From positions 1-64,000 of the forward strand of contig JAIRPK010000016.1 of NCBI GenBank assembly GCA_031257015.1: a stretch of 64,000 bases of DNA. Reading direction: 5' to 3'. Below, piece by piece: positions 25,834 to 35,659 of this stretch (the stretch's first letter is position 1; each line of letters starts with the position of its first letter). A program made the position numbers and the translations under genes. This DNA is from Tannerellaceae bacterium. GTDB lineage: Bacteria > Bacteroidota > Bacteroidia > Bacteroidales > Tannerellaceae. The notes beneath the pieces are model-generated. The model ran no database searches. It saw only the letters and a program-made list of their open reading frames with translations, and had not been told where the DNA came from.

Positions 25834-28752
25834 TTAATAATCATTCTTGTTTTTTAAGTATCTGTTAGGAACGTCTGCAAATATAACAATTATCATTAAT
25901 ATCGCAAACGTTGCGATGACAAATAAATTAAATAAAAAAGTCGGAATATAAAAGTCATTGCCGATTTTTTTTGTTGAAGAATAAAAGGGAGCACGCCCGC
26001 AGTGGTTTTCCGGATCAAAATATACGGGTGCGAATTGCGGGAAGATTCTGTTATGTGCGGTTTTCAGTACGTTTTTTTCGTGAGCTGTCATAATGGCTTC
26101 AAGCGCTTCGTTGTGTGCTTTGTGCATAAGTTGTTTGAGATAATTGTTTCCTTTTTCGTTAATTATGTCGCTTTTCAGTTTTTCAAGATAAGCTGCATAA
26201 TTATGCGAACGTTTTTGGAAGGCTGAATCTGCGCTGTCAAGGAATTGCGCCGGCTCAACGGATTCGTTTTCCGGCAGAGATATGCGGGCGGCACGTGCAA
26301 GCACTGGGAGTTCATTTGTGATGGTTTTTTCGACATTTATCCATGTTTTTTCGCCGTCCGCGGTCAGCAGGCTTTGAAGATACGGGATATGTATATCCTT
26401 GTAATATTGCGCTGTGATTTTTTCCTTTTCTATCGGGAAAAAGATGCTGTTGTAAGCATTTCCGGTAAATTGTTCGACAGCCAGCGCCTCAAATGCCCAG
26501 CGCGAAGGGATAAAATCGCCGATTAATGGTGTCAGATTATCATCATTCCGTGATTTAAGGTCCCTGAACGGAATTACAAGTCCGCAGAGCAGTATTTGCG
26601 GTATAAGCAGCAGTGGGATGACAATATAAATAGATACGACGGATGTCAGTGTTTGCGACAGCCATAATCCCGTGAGATTTGCCAGGAACGCTGTTGCCCA
26701 GAGCAAACTCCACCATGCAAAAAACATCTCGCCGCCGACGCCAATAATAGTATTTCCGACAAGAACGAAAAGTAAGGCCTGGAATCCGGATAGAACGAGT
26801 AAACAAAGCATCTTTGCGCTCAAGTATGCGCTTCTGCTGAGCTGGAGGAAGCGTTCACGCTTCAGGAGTGCTCTGTCCCGTATTATTTCTTCCGCGCTGA
26901 TGCTCATTCCAACAAAAGTGACGACTATGACTGCCATGAAGATGTACGAGACGAAATTCCTGTTTGCAAACAGCGAGTATTCCTCTTCTGGAGCATATCT
27001 TGTGAGTAATGCGACGATAAGCGCCAGCAGTGGGGCTTCCAGCAGTGCTATGAGCAAGAACTGTGTATCCGCGAGCTTTGTAACAATGTTTCTTTCGGCA
27101 AAGACGGCCAGTTGCTTTAGCCATGACGGTCTTTTTTGTCTGTTGACGGGGAGCGTTCCTGGTTCTATTCTGTCAAAAGTTGGTCGTTTGTTAAGATATT
27201 GCTCGTGCCACTCTTCCGGTTTGCACATGCGGATGAGGGTTTGATTTCCCGAATCGTCGATAACTTTGGCGTCGATGATATTCAGGATTAGTTCAGGATT
27301 AACGTTCCCACAGGCGCTGCATACGCTAATATCCTGGTCTGTATAGCGAGCTGCATGTTTAAAGTAAGTAATAGCTTCGATCGGATTGCCGTCGTAGATT
27401 GGGTATCCCCCTTTATCGAGTAGCCAGAGACGATCGAAGAGTTTGTAGATTTCCGAAGACGGTTGATGGATATTTGCAATGATCAGCTTCCCCTTATGCG
27501 TTTGTTCTTTGAGCAGCATCATAAGCTTCTCGGAATCGGAAGAGGAAAGTCCGGAAGTGGGTTCGTCGAGAAGCAAAATAGCCGGTTCGCGGATGAGTTC
27601 CAGGGCGATATTGAGCCTTTTACGCTGTCCGCCGCTAATAGTCTTGTTCACGGGCGAGCCAGCCTTGAGATGTTTTATCTCGCTGAGTTCAAGCTCGGCC
27701 AATGTTTTATCGACAAGCAGTTGCGTTTCGCGTTCGTCCAATCCGTCGAAACAAAATCGAGCCGTAAACCACAGGTTTTGATAAACTGTGAGTTCTTCCA
27801 CCAAGAGATCGTCTTGTGGAACATAACCGATATAATGCCGAGTCTGCGGCGAATCGACAGGATAACCGTTGATGGTAATAGCCCTGCTTTCAGCAATTCT
27901 GAAACTGCCGTTCAGTAAAGACAGCAGCGTAGATTTTCCGACGCCACTACTCCCCATAACGGCCACCAGCTGCCCCGCCTCCAGATCGAACGAGAAATTA
28001 TGGATGCCGACAGCTGAATGGGCGAACTCAAAGTTTATATCCCTTCCTGACAATCGGACAGCATCCTTATGTTTATCCTTATTGAACACCGCTTGCAGAT
28101 TGGTGAAATAAACCGGCGGGAAATGCGGCCCTCTGACAACACTGCTGTGCTGCCATGAATAAAAAATAGCCGGCACGACCGGAATGTCATTCATGAAAAC
28201 GATGCCATTCCCCCTGTAATAAAAAAGATAGCGTTCAAAGCGACTAATGAACCACACATTAATATATCCGTCCATTCCATCCCGTCGGATATGACCTCCC
28301 TCTGCCCCATCATTCTCCCCAATCGTTAGAATGGCAGGCGAAGGCATTCCGGAGATAAAAGCCATAGCCTCATTGAACTCCTCCTCCGACACATTAAAAA
28401 TATCCGCTATGTTTCGGAACATCTTATCATGACGACCAAATTCATCGCTATTACCATAGGCAAACTCAATGAAGCGCACAAGGAGAAGCATCTGTTCCTC
28501 GGCAGAGAGCTTGACTTTCATCTGCCTGCAAATATTATTGACCACATTTTCCTTATTAATCGCATAAAGCGAATCGTCATACAAGCTGCGCAACTCATTA
28601 TAAAGTTCGATATGTTCCTCATGCGAACGAACGCCGAAGTGGCTGGACAAATACGAGCGCACCGCCCCCACCGCCTCCTCCTTCCCGATCTTCACGATAG
28701 ACGCAAAGACAGCAAACAAATTCAATAAACCATTCAGGATATTCTCATTCAT
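25834..28752 (-). CDS. ABC-2 type transporter, fused ATPase and permease with TerB-like N-terminus
   Basis: 972-aa half-transporter of the ABCG/White type. The N-terminal ~135 residues look like a TerB-like helical domain (KIGKEEAVGAVRSYLSSHFG, DKMFRNIADIFNVSEEEFNEA). A linker about 150-240 follows, then the ATPase domain with Walker A GSSGVGKST at about 265-273, signature TISGGQRKRLNIAL and Walker B AILLLDEPTSGLS. An ABC-2 permease with five to six helices spans about 540-770, then a large extracytoplasmic loop and a final helix. The upstream extension is discarded because the ATG at 28752 begins MNENILNGLLNLF. Substrate unknown; the downstream lipoprotein is a likely partner. Confidence 0.88.
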   Translation of the reverse strand: MNENILNGLLNLFAVFASIVKIGKEEAVGAVRSYLSSHFGVRSHEEHIELYNELRSLYDDSLYAINKENVVNNICRQMKVKLSAEEQMLLLVRFIEFAYGNSDEFGRHDKMFRNIADIFNVSEEEFNEAMAFISGMPSPAILTIGENDGAEGGHIRRDGMDGYINVWFISRFERYLFYYRGNGIVFMNDIPVVPAIFYSWQHSSVVRGPHFPPVYFTNLQAVFNKDKHKDAVRLSGRDINFEFAHSAVGIHNFSFDLEAGQLVAVMGSSGVGKSTLLSLLNGSFRIAESRAITINGYPVDSPQTRHYIGYVPQDDLLVEELTVYQNLWFTARFCFDGLDERETQLLVDKTLAELELSEIKHLKAGSPVNKTISGGQRKRLNIALELIREPAILLLDEPTSGLSSSDSEKLMMLLKEQTHKGKLIIANIHQPSSEIYKLFDRLWLLDKGGYPIYDGNPIEAITYFKHAARYTDQDISVCSACGNVNPELILNIIDAKVIDDSGNQTLIRMCKPEEWHEQYLNKRPTFDRIEPGTLPVNRQKRPSWLKQLAVFAERNIVTKLADTQFLLIALLEAPLLALIVALLTRYAPEEEYSLFANRNFVSYIFMAVIVVTFVGMSISAEEIIRDRALLKRERFLQLSRSAYLSAKMLCLLVLSGFQALLFVLVGNTIIGVGGEMFFAWWSLLWATAFLANLTGLWLSQTLTSVVSIYIVIPLLLIPQILLCGLVIPFRDLKSRNDDNLTPLIGDFIPSRWAFEALAVEQFTGNAYNSIFFPIEKEKITAQYYKDIHIPYLQSLLTADGEKTWINVEKTITNELPVLARAARISLPENESVEPAQFLDSADSAFQKRSHNYAAYLEKLKSDIINEKGNNYLKQLMHKAHNEALEAIMTAHEKNVLKTAHNRIFPQFAPVYFDPENHCGRAPFYSSTKKIGNDFYIPTFLFNLFVIATFAILMIIVIFADVPNRYLKNKNDY

Positions 28753-29025
28753 TAATTCAGTAATTGATGATTGCACAAAACTAAGAAATAAAATGAAAAG
28801 AGTCAGGGACACTGTGAAGCACCAAAATCACCCGAAAAACAGCAACATCTTCCACAAAAACCCTCCAACTTTCGCTCCTCATCAACAAGCAATTCCCCCA
28901 TCCTTGAAAATTCATCCCACACCATATTTCACTCCGGCAAACAACTCAAACCACCCTCCCCATCCCGCCGATAAGCTTTTCACACGCCAGAGAAAAGCCC
29001 GTCCGGCCAATTCTCAATTTTTATC

Positions 29026-29033
29026 TATATTTG
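29026..29033 (+). promoter_or_regulatory. -7 promoter element for the pRiA4b-like/miaA/nfeD unit
   Basis: Perfect TATATTTG ending 23 bp before the start at 29057. No TTTG lies 19 bp upstream. Confidence 0.5.
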
Positions 29034-29056
29034 CCACCATAAAAAAGCAAATACAG

Positions 29057-29620
29057 ATGATATATAGATTTTTAATAGTTTCAGACGAAGCAGAGAACTT
29101 TATGCGTGAAATAAGAATAGATTCAAGCGCAACGTTCCTGGATTTTTACAATGCTGTTATAAAGTCGGTAGGATATAAGACCGACCAGTTATGTTCCTTC
29201 ATTATATGCGACGACAATTGGAACAAACTTAACGAAGTCACACTCGTTGAGATGAACGACTCCAGCTACGAAGAAGATTCATACGTAATGGAGGAAACCC
29301 GGATTGAAGAGCTGGTCGATGAAGAAGAACAGCATCTCCTGTTCGTCTTTGACAATCTTACCGAACGCTCCTTCTTTATAGAGCTGCGCGAAATAATCCC
29401 AGGAGAATCGCTATCCGAAGCCGTATGCACCAGATCCGTCGGCGACCCGCCCGCACAATCCATAGACTTTGAAGCCATCGAGCAAAAAATCAGCAGCAAC
29501 CTGTCTATGGACGAGAGCTTTTACGGTGACGAAGACTATGATATAGACGAGCTTGACTCAGACGGATACGACGGCTTGGACGACAATTCGGAACTCCCTT
29601 ACGATGATGAGCGATATTGA
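29057..29620 (+). CDS. pRiA4b ORF-3-like (IS1096 passenger TnpR-like) protein
   Basis: 187-aa acidic cytoplasmic protein. Residues 1-150 follow the pRiA4b ORF-3 fold pattern (IYRFLIVSDEAENFMREIRI, TFLDFYNAVIKSVGY, FDNLTERSFFIELREIIPGE). The last ~35 residues are almost entirely acidic (D/E/Y). The longer upstream frame is Pro/Asn-rich and not protein-like; the ATG at 29057 sits just after a -7 box. In Bacteroides relatives a homologue also precedes miaA (memory). Despite the historic name, nothing here is a transposon. The function is unknown. It overlaps miaA by 4 bp. Confidence 0.82.
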   Translation: MIYRFLIVSDEAENFMREIRIDSSATFLDFYNAVIKSVGYKTDQLCSFIICDDNWNKLNEVTLVEMNDSSYEEDSYVMEETRIEELVDEEEQHLLFVFDNLTERSFFIELREIIPGESLSEAVCTRSVGDPPAQSIDFEAIEQKISSNLSMDESFYGDEDYDIDELDSDGYDGLDDNSELPYDDERY

Positions 29621-30522
29621 GGAAGTCCTTAATCATAATACTAGGCCCCACAGGCGTCGGCAAAACAAACCTCTGCCTGAAAATATGCGAACACTTCAAA
29701 ACTCCGGTAATCTCCGCCGATTCACGCCAGATATACAAGGAAATTCCAATAGGAACCGCCGCGCCGACGGCAGAGGAAATGTCCCGCATTACACATTACC
29801 TCGTCGGGACTCATGAATTGACCGACTATTATAGCGCTGCCCTCTTCGAGGCACAAGTCACGGAAATCCTGGAAAAACTATTCACTCAAACAGACACAGC
29901 AACCATGTGCGGCGGCTCAATGATGTACATAGACGCAATCACAAAAGGAATAGACGACATTCCCACTATCCGCCCGGACATCCGTCGCGCCATCCACGAA
30001 CAATATATTAAAGAAGGACTAGGGCCGATTCTTCAAGAATTGGCCTCAGCCGATCCGACACATTATAATATAATAGACCGAAAAAATTACAAACGTGTCC
30101 TCCATGCCGTAGAAGTTTGCCGCCAGACCGGCCAGCCCTACTCCTCCTTTCGCACAAACAAAGCAAAGGACAGACCATACAGGATAATCAAGGTAGGCCT
30201 CATCCGCGACCGCGAAGAATTGAACGACCGCATCAACAAACGAGTAGAAGAAATGCTCGCCGCCGGTTTCCTCGAAGAAGCACGAAGAGTATATCCACTC
30301 CGCAATTACAATTCCCTGAACACCGTCGGCTACAAGGAACTCTTCGCATACTTCGACGGCCAATACGACTATGATTTCGCCGTCGAAAAGATCAAGCGCA
30401 ACACTCGTGTATATGCACGACGGCAAATGACATGGTTCAAGCGTGACACCTCGATTACCTGGTTCCATCCCGACGACGAACAAGCCGTCATCCGATACAT
30501 AGAACAATCACTGAAAAATTAA
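29617..30522 (+). CDS. miaA: tRNA dimethylallyltransferase
   Basis: 301-aa enzyme that prenylates A37 in tRNAs reading UNN codons. It has the P-loop GPTGVGKTNL at about 10-19, DSRQIYKE, the CGGSMMYIDAI segment, and the C-terminal RQMTWFKRD motif. The family start is best matched by a TTG at 29617 (LRKSLIIILGPTG, read as Met), which overlaps the stop of the previous gene as TTGA; there is no ATG between that stop and the P-loop. Length is normal. Confidence 0.93.
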   Translation: MRKSLIIILGPTGVGKTNLCLKICEHFKTPVISADSRQIYKEIPIGTAAPTAEEMSRITHYLVGTHELTDYYSAALFEAQVTEILEKLFTQTDTATMCGGSMMYIDAITKGIDDIPTIRPDIRRAIHEQYIKEGLGPILQELASADPTHYNIIDRKNYKRVLHAVEVCRQTGQPYSSFRTNKAKDRPYRIIKVGLIRDREELNDRINKRVEEMLAAGFLEEARRVYPLRNYNSLNTVGYKELFAYFDGQYDYDFAVEKIKRNTRVYARRQMTWFKRDTSITWFHPDDEQAVIRYIEQSLKN

Positions 30523-30535
30523 AACAATCCATACC

Positions 30536-31915
30536 ATGAAACCAATCATCCTCTTCGCCGCCCTCGCCCTCCTCCTGCCCGCAACAATCCTCCATTCCGA
30601 ACCGGAAAGAAAGCCCCTCATCTACCAAATCGACATCCGCAAGAATATCAACAACACCACCCAGCTCTACCTAAGCCGCGGAATGGCCGAAGCCAACCGC
30701 CTCGGAGCAGAAGCAATCCTAATCAGCCTCAACACATACGGGGGACAGGTGGACATGGCCGATTCCATGCGCACAGCCATCCTTTACAGCCGCATCCCCG
30801 TATATGTTTTCATTGACAACAACGCCGCCTCCGCAGGCGCCCTAATCTCCATCGCCGCAAAAAAGATATATATGCGCGAAGGCGCCAGCATCGGAGCCGC
30901 AACCGTCGTTAACGACACCGGCGCGGCCATGCCCGACAAACATCAGTCCTACCTTCGCTCCATGATGCGTTCAACCGCCGAAGCGCACGGCCAGGACACC
31001 CTCGTTCATGGACAGGACACAATCTTCCGCTGGAAACGCGACCCCTCAATCGCCGAAGCCATGGTTGACGAGCGAATCGCCGTGCCCAACGTCATCGACT
31101 CCGGCAAAGTCCTCACGTTCACAGCAAGGGAAGCCTTGAAGTGGGGCTATTGCGACGGACTGGCCGAATCGGTCGATGAGGTGGTCACTCATTATCTAGG
31201 CTACGAGGAATATGAGACGACGGTTTTCTCCGCCTCGTTCTGGGACGAGATCAAGGGATTCCTCATCAGCCCCTACGTTCAGTCGCTGCTCATCCTCGTC
31301 ATCATCGGCGGTATATACTTCGAGCTTCAGACGCCGGGAATAGGATTCCCAACCGCGGCATCCATCACGGCTGCCATCCTCTACTTTTCCCCCCTGTACA
31401 TCGACGGTCTTGCGGAGAACTGGGAAATACTCCTCTTTATTGCAGGCATATTATTAACGCTCGTGGAAATATTTATCATTCCCGGTTTCGGTCTGCCCGG
31501 CATGGCGGGAATAATATTCATCATAGCGGGATTAACGTTAAGCCTGATCAACAATACCAGCTTCGACTTTGGAGAAGTCTCCCTGTCCGATTACGGTCGA
31601 GCGACGATGACGGTAGTCGCCGGAATATGCTTGAGCGTCATCTCGATCATCTGGCTCTCCTCGCGTATCGGAAGCAGGGGACTGCTTCGCAACGCAGCGT
31701 TGAACAGCGATTTGGGCGATTCCGTATCTGTTCCCGTATATCAGGACATGGCCGGCTCGGAAGGAATCACGGCAACCGTCCACCGTCCTTCAGGCAAAGT
31801 CATCATCAACGGAGAAATCTTCGACAGCATATCCAACGCCGGATTCATCGAAAAGGGTACGACGGTGAAGGTCGTCCGTGCGGAAAATGCACAGATTTAC
31901 GTGGAACCCGTATAA
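30536..31915 (+). CDS. NfeD-family membrane serine protease
   Basis: 459-aa long-form NfeD. It has a signal peptide (1-21), then a ClpP/SppA-like protease domain about 27-225 with the nucleophile segment NNAASAGALISIAA and a Lys candidate in the RWKRDPSIAEAMVD region. Four to five membrane helices span about 240-375, and a C-terminal OB-fold (NfeD domain) about 390-459 (GSEGITATVHRPSGKVIING, KGTTVKVVR). These proteins act with stomatin/SPFH partners in membrane quality control; no partner gene is adjacent. It begins 13 bp after miaA and ends in a clear terminator. Confidence 0.92.
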   Translation: MKPIILFAALALLLPATILHSEPERKPLIYQIDIRKNINNTTQLYLSRGMAEANRLGAEAILISLNTYGGQVDMADSMRTAILYSRIPVYVFIDNNAASAGALISIAAKKIYMREGASIGAATVVNDTGAAMPDKHQSYLRSMMRSTAEAHGQDTLVHGQDTIFRWKRDPSIAEAMVDERIAVPNVIDSGKVLTFTAREALKWGYCDGLAESVDEVVTHYLGYEEYETTVFSASFWDEIKGFLISPYVQSLLILVIIGGIYFELQTPGIGFPTAASITAAILYFSPLYIDGLAENWEILLFIAGILLTLVEIFIIPGFGLPGMAGIIFIIAGLTLSLINNTSFDFGEVSLSDYGRATMTVVAGICLSVISIIWLSSRIGSRGLLRNAALNSDLGDSVSVPVYQDMAGSEGITATVHRPSGKVIINGEIFDSISNAGFIEKGTTVKVVRAENAQIYVEPV

Positions 31916-31946
31916 AGACATTTTTTTCATCTTTTTGTTGTTGTCC

Positions 31947-31985
31947 GTGCACGCAGAGTTAAACCTCTGCGGCACATTTTTTTTT
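31947..31985 (+). terminator. Intrinsic terminator after nfeD
   Basis: Stem GTGC-GCAGAG / CTCTGC-GCAC with loop TTAAAC, followed by ATTTTTTTTT. It lies about 31 bp after the stop. Confidence 0.85.
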
Positions 31986-32138
31986 CATTTGCATACTTGC
32001 AGGAAATAGTGTCCGCTGCCATTTTCGCATTATCCCCGGAAGATGAGAAATCTGATTTTTGCAAAAAAGAACTTAGTCGCGGAAAGATGCTAAAACGGGA
32101 AAATATATTTTCAGAAATTCCCCTAATGTATGTAAAAA

Positions 32139-32375
32139 TCAAATATACGGATTAAGGATTGTCAACCCCGAACAGGGACGATCCGGCTGCATACAGTCGC
32201 GCAAGTTCAACTTGCAGGCATATTCGATTCGCGCCTCCGTTTCATCTTTCTTTAAGTCCGTATCTGCTATTTCTCCTTTCGAGAAGATTAGAATTTCCAA
32301 TTCTTTTCCGATATATTCTTTGGGAAGACGAATAACTATTTTGTCGTCTTCTGTGATAATTTTTTTGCGTATCAT
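32139..32375 (-). CDS. Small protein, antitoxin-like N-terminus
   Basis: 78-aa protein starting MIRKKIITEDDKIVIRLP, a pattern seen in small DUF2281-type antitoxin-like proteins (IxLPxEYxGKELEILIF). An upstream extension to 32405 is possible but less natural. The last ~25 residues (CMQPDRPCSGLT) do not look like the family, so the C-terminus may be degraded. There is no toxin gene next to it. It may be a real orphan or a remnant. Confidence 0.45.
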   Translation of the reverse strand: MIRKKIITEDDKIVIRLPKEYIGKELEILIFSKGEIADTDLKKDETEARIEYACKLNLRDCMQPDRPCSGLTILNPYI

Positions 32376-32405
32376 AATCTTAGCGTTTCGTTTATATACA
32401 GACAA

Positions 32406-32723
32406 AGATAATAAAAATAAAACCTCCTTTGAACAGTTAACGACGAAAGATTAGAGGATGATTTTCTTTTATAATGTAAAGTTTAAATAATATGTTTTTG
32501 AGCTTTTCCTTCCTGTGATACGGGTTTTGTTTCGGATGCAGTCATGTTTTCCTTTATTATGGACAATATTTTTGAATTAAAAATTGATATTGGCAAATAT
32601 GGGAGTATAATATTTTTTTGATTTTAATCATGTTTTTCTTCATTGCCGGAAGACATGATTTGGGTCTGGAACATTATTTTATTCTTCGATAGCTGTTCTC
32701 ATTTTTTCATTCAAAATATTGTT
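32406..32723. other. Intergenic stretch, A+T-rich
   Basis: No gene, hairpin or promoter was identified apart from a few T-runs. It precedes the second 43-bp repeat block. Confidence 0.4.
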
Positions 32724-32996
32724 CCACCTTGGGGGAAGATATGATCCGGAGCTGAATCATGTCAGTCCACCAGGTGGGACGGTATGATTCGGGTTAAAAA
32801 CATATCAGTCCACCTTGTGGGACGGTATGATCCGGAGCTGAATCATATTAGCCCACCTTGGGGGAAACCATGATCCGGGTCTGAATCATACCGTCCCCCA
32901 AGGTGGGAAATGATGATCCGGATCAAAAACATATCGTCCTACGATGTGGACTAACATGATCCCGGTTCAAATCATGTTGTCCCCCATTGTAGGACG
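32724..32996. repeat. 43-bp tandem repeat, 7 units (same family as 9931-10201)
   Basis: Hairpin cores of the type CCACC(T/A)(T/G)G(T/G)GGG recur at 32724, 32767, 32810, 32853, 32896, 32939 and 32982, each 43 bp apart. Linkers read TATGATCCGG, then A/G-rich, then AATCAT/AACATAT. The units are more diverged than in the first block. It lies 40 bp after (3' of) the sus-locus lipoprotein gene. Confidence 0.92.
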
Positions 32997-33035
32997 ATAT
33001 TTTGGATGTGCAGTTGAGGGCTGCCGACGAAGGAG

Positions 33036-33884
33036 TTACTTCGCTCTGAACATCCAGTACCATGCAGTTCCCCATGCGGCTGCCCCCGGTTCGGGGAAGG
33101 CCAGCACGAGTTCGTCGGCAGTCAGTTTCAATATGTCATACTGATATATCGGCGCCCCGGCGTTGTTCGGCTGTTTGCCGCTAAGAACGGTGACGCCCTT
33201 GGTGGAGAGTTTGCCGATAGCCCAGATGGAGCCATCGTCGCCGGTGGTAGTCTTTGACATGTCGAAGGAGAAAGTCCCCTGTTCCGTAGCGCCGTTAGCC
33301 TTTGTCTTGGTCAGCGCACCTGAGCCTTTCTTGATGGAGAAGGTCATTGAGGCCCCGTCGCCTTCTCCAGGCGTCTGGCCATCCATGTCTGTCAGTGAGA
33401 CAGTCCACCATTCCGGCGCGGTATTGGCCAGATAGCCTCCGTTTCCCCATACCGCCTTGGCCTGCGCATCCCATGTCCATGTCTTTGAGCCGTCCTCTCC
33501 CCAGAAGAGTTCCCATTCCGGCTCGACATCGTAGAGTTCTTCAACATTTACAGTGAAGAGTTTTTCCAATTTGGTGCCGTCCGCATTCAGGGCGATGAAT
33601 TTGATTTCCATATCCCCCTTGGCCACGACCTTAATCTTTCCGTTCGTTCCGACGTATGTCCCCGCCCCATAGTCGAAGGAAGAGAGAGCGTCGATGCCAT
33701 CGCTTTTGAGCAGGATGTAGTTGCTCCTCTTTCCGTTGCGCATTTCTGCTGTAACGCTGACATACCGGTCTATTTTGTCCATTGTTGTCGCTCCTGTCAG
33801 TTCTTGTCTGACCTCAGCCGGTTCGCAGGCGATGAAGCCGATGGCGACGACCATTATCATAAACAGTTCTGTTACCTTTTTCAT
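33036..33884 (-). CDS. Lipoprotein of the SusCD locus (SusE/F position)
   Basis: 282-aa SPII lipoprotein (lipobox region AIGFIAC near residue 20) with a beta-rich body, first an Ig-like stretch to about 115 and then a carbohydrate-module-like C-terminal half with many Trp and Gly residues (WELFWGEDGSKTWTWD). It is the third gene of the susC-susD unit, 36 bp after susD, where surface glycan-binding lipoproteins usually sit. Start chosen at the second Met (33884), which gives MKKVTELF. The ligand is not predictable and no glycoside hydrolase is in the locus. Confidence 0.75.
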   Translation of the reverse strand: MKKVTELFMIMVVAIGFIACEPAEVRQELTGATTMDKIDRYVSVTAEMRNGKRSNYILLKSDGIDALSSFDYGAGTYVGTNGKIKVVAKGDMEIKFIALNADGTKLEKLFTVNVEELYDVEPEWELFWGEDGSKTWTWDAQAKAVWGNGGYLANTAPEWWTVSLTDMDGQTPGEGDGASMTFSIKKGSGALTKTKANGATEQGTFSFDMSKTTTGDDGSIWAIGKLSTKGVTVLSGKQPNNAGAPIYQYDILKLTADELVLAFPEPGAAAWGTAWYWMFRAK

Positions 33885-33920
33885 ATTCATAAGATTACTT
33901 TACGATTATAACATTCGTTA

Positions 33921-35645
33921 TTATTCTACCCATGAATTATATATAGCTTCCGTTCCCCATCCTTCGTTCTGCTTGAGGGCGCCGTTGGCCAGGTCTATTT
34001 CCCGCTGCGGGATCATGTAGAAGCCCTTCGTTGCCTTGTATCGTGCGGCGAGTCCCGGCCCTTGTCTCTTCATTGTTGTTGGCGCCCTGTTGTTTCTTAC
34101 CGGGACGCCATAGATGGTTGGCAGGACTTCCTCTGCAATCCTCCATCGGCGAATATCTCCCCATCGCAATCCTTCAAATGCCAGCTCATATCGACGTTCC
34201 TTTCTCAGTGTTTTATCGCTATAAGCCGCCACGGCAGGCAGGTTGACGCGAGCGCGGACGGCATTAATTCCGTCGGGCGTCCTGGTCAGTTCCGAGTGCA
34301 TAAGCAATATGTCCGCATATCGGATACCGATAATATCCGTTTCATGGCCAAGCTGGAAGTTGTCGGAACTGCTGTTGAAGTATTCCGGCGCACTGGAGAA
34401 GGAGTTATAAAGTTCATCGGCGTTGCCGTTTTTCCCGAATGCCGTAGTGGAGACAATCTTCTTTTGCCAAAGCCCTGTTTCTTCCATCTGCGAGTCGGCT
34501 CCCCAGTTGTATTCGCCGACGGCTTCCTCTTCCTGGTTAAATATGGATGCGGAGCGGCGGATGTCGTCCGGCTCGTCCTGCTTCCATTCGTCCCACAATT
34601 GAGTGTTGACCGGCCCTGCGCCCCACCCCTGTCCCAGTGGGAAAACAGTTTTGTAGTCTGTGCTTTCATTGCGCAATCCGAAGAAAAGACTGAAGAGGTT
34701 GGAGTAGCCTATTGATGTTCCCCAGTCGCCGAGATGCGTCATCTTAACGGTAAAGACATGCTCCGGGTTCTGTCCGTCTCTGACCCATGTGTCGGCTTCC
34801 TTGGCGAAGGGGTAATCCTTCTTGGTCACGCTGTTGGTATAAGCCCAAAGCGAGCGGAAATCCTTTACCAGCGCATGTCCGGAATTGTCGATGCAGTCTT
34901 TGAGCGCTTCGACGACCTGTTGGGCGGATATTTGTCCTCCTTCGATCGGCAATGCCTCCTTGCTGTAAAAACCTGTGTAGAACAGATATACCCTTGCCAG
35001 CAGTCCGGCAGCAGCCCATTTCGTAACCGTTCCGGACTGGACTTCGTTCCACTTCACTGCGGGCATGGAGGAATATGCGTTCCACAAGTCAGTAGCAATA
35101 TGTGTAAATATTTCCTCCTGACTTGCCTGTGGAGGAGATGTTTTCGCTTCCTGGACATTTTCAGGTGCGCCTTTCATGAGAGGCACATCGCCCAGCATCT
35201 GTACCAGTTCAAAATAGAAGTAAGCTCTTAGATATTGTGCTTCTCCGAGCTTTTGTCTCTTAGCGTCGCCATCCTCCATTGATTCCAGGGCAGACAGTGC
35301 TGCATTGGCGCGTGCAATGCCCGTATAGTGTTGCGACCAGAAGTCGTCGAGCTGATCACGATTGACGTACAGCAAATGGTTAAACGACTGAAGGGCTTTA
35401 TCGTTTGCCCCGCCTCCACCGAATCTGTCGTCTGAGGATAACTCGGCGATGAGCAGATAAGTTTTGGGCGGGTCTGCCAGAGACGTATTCAATATGGCAT
35501 AGACGCCGGTCAGCATCTGTTCGGCATCTTCTTCAGTTTTAGGAAAAGTTTGCGAGTCCTTTGTCGTGAAACTGTTCGCATCCAGGAAATCTTCGCAAGA
35601 AGCGAAGAGGAGCGAAAGTGCAATCAAATAAAATATCTTTTTCAT
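33921..35645 (-). CDS. SusD/RagB family outer-membrane lipoprotein
   Basis: 574-aa surface lipoprotein that captures ligand for the partner SusC channel. It has an SPII signal (LLFASCEDFLDAN at about 13-25), then the SusD-like N-domain with TPR-like helices (EDAEQMLTGVYAILN, AQYLRAYFYFELVQMLGDVPLM) and the C-terminal RagB domain (RYADILLMHSEL, RKERRYELAFEGLRWGDIRRW). Full length. It starts 14 bp after susC. The ligand may be glycan or peptide. Confidence 0.95.
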   Translation of the reverse strand: MKKIFYLIALSLLFASCEDFLDANSFTTKDSQTFPKTEEDAEQMLTGVYAILNTSLADPPKTYLLIAELSSDDRFGGGGANDKALQSFNHLLYVNRDQLDDFWSQHYTGIARANAALSALESMEDGDAKRQKLGEAQYLRAYFYFELVQMLGDVPLMKGAPENVQEAKTSPPQASQEEIFTHIATDLWNAYSSMPAVKWNEVQSGTVTKWAAAGLLARVYLFYTGFYSKEALPIEGGQISAQQVVEALKDCIDNSGHALVKDFRSLWAYTNSVTKKDYPFAKEADTWVRDGQNPEHVFTVKMTHLGDWGTSIGYSNLFSLFFGLRNESTDYKTVFPLGQGWGAGPVNTQLWDEWKQDEPDDIRRSASIFNQEEEAVGEYNWGADSQMEETGLWQKKIVSTTAFGKNGNADELYNSFSSAPEYFNSSSDNFQLGHETDIIGIRYADILLMHSELTRTPDGINAVRARVNLPAVAAYSDKTLRKERRYELAFEGLRWGDIRRWRIAEEVLPTIYGVPVRNNRAPTTMKRQGPGLAARYKATKGFYMIPQREIDLANGALKQNEGWGTEAIYNSWVE

Positions 35646-35659
35646 AAAATGTTGACTGA

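Noticed and set aside
28793..29056. N-terminal extension of the pRiA4b-like gene
   Set aside because: Pro/Asn/His-rich sequence lies upstream of the -7 box at 29026, so it cannot be in the transcript from that promoter. The ATG at 29057 gives the family N-terminus.
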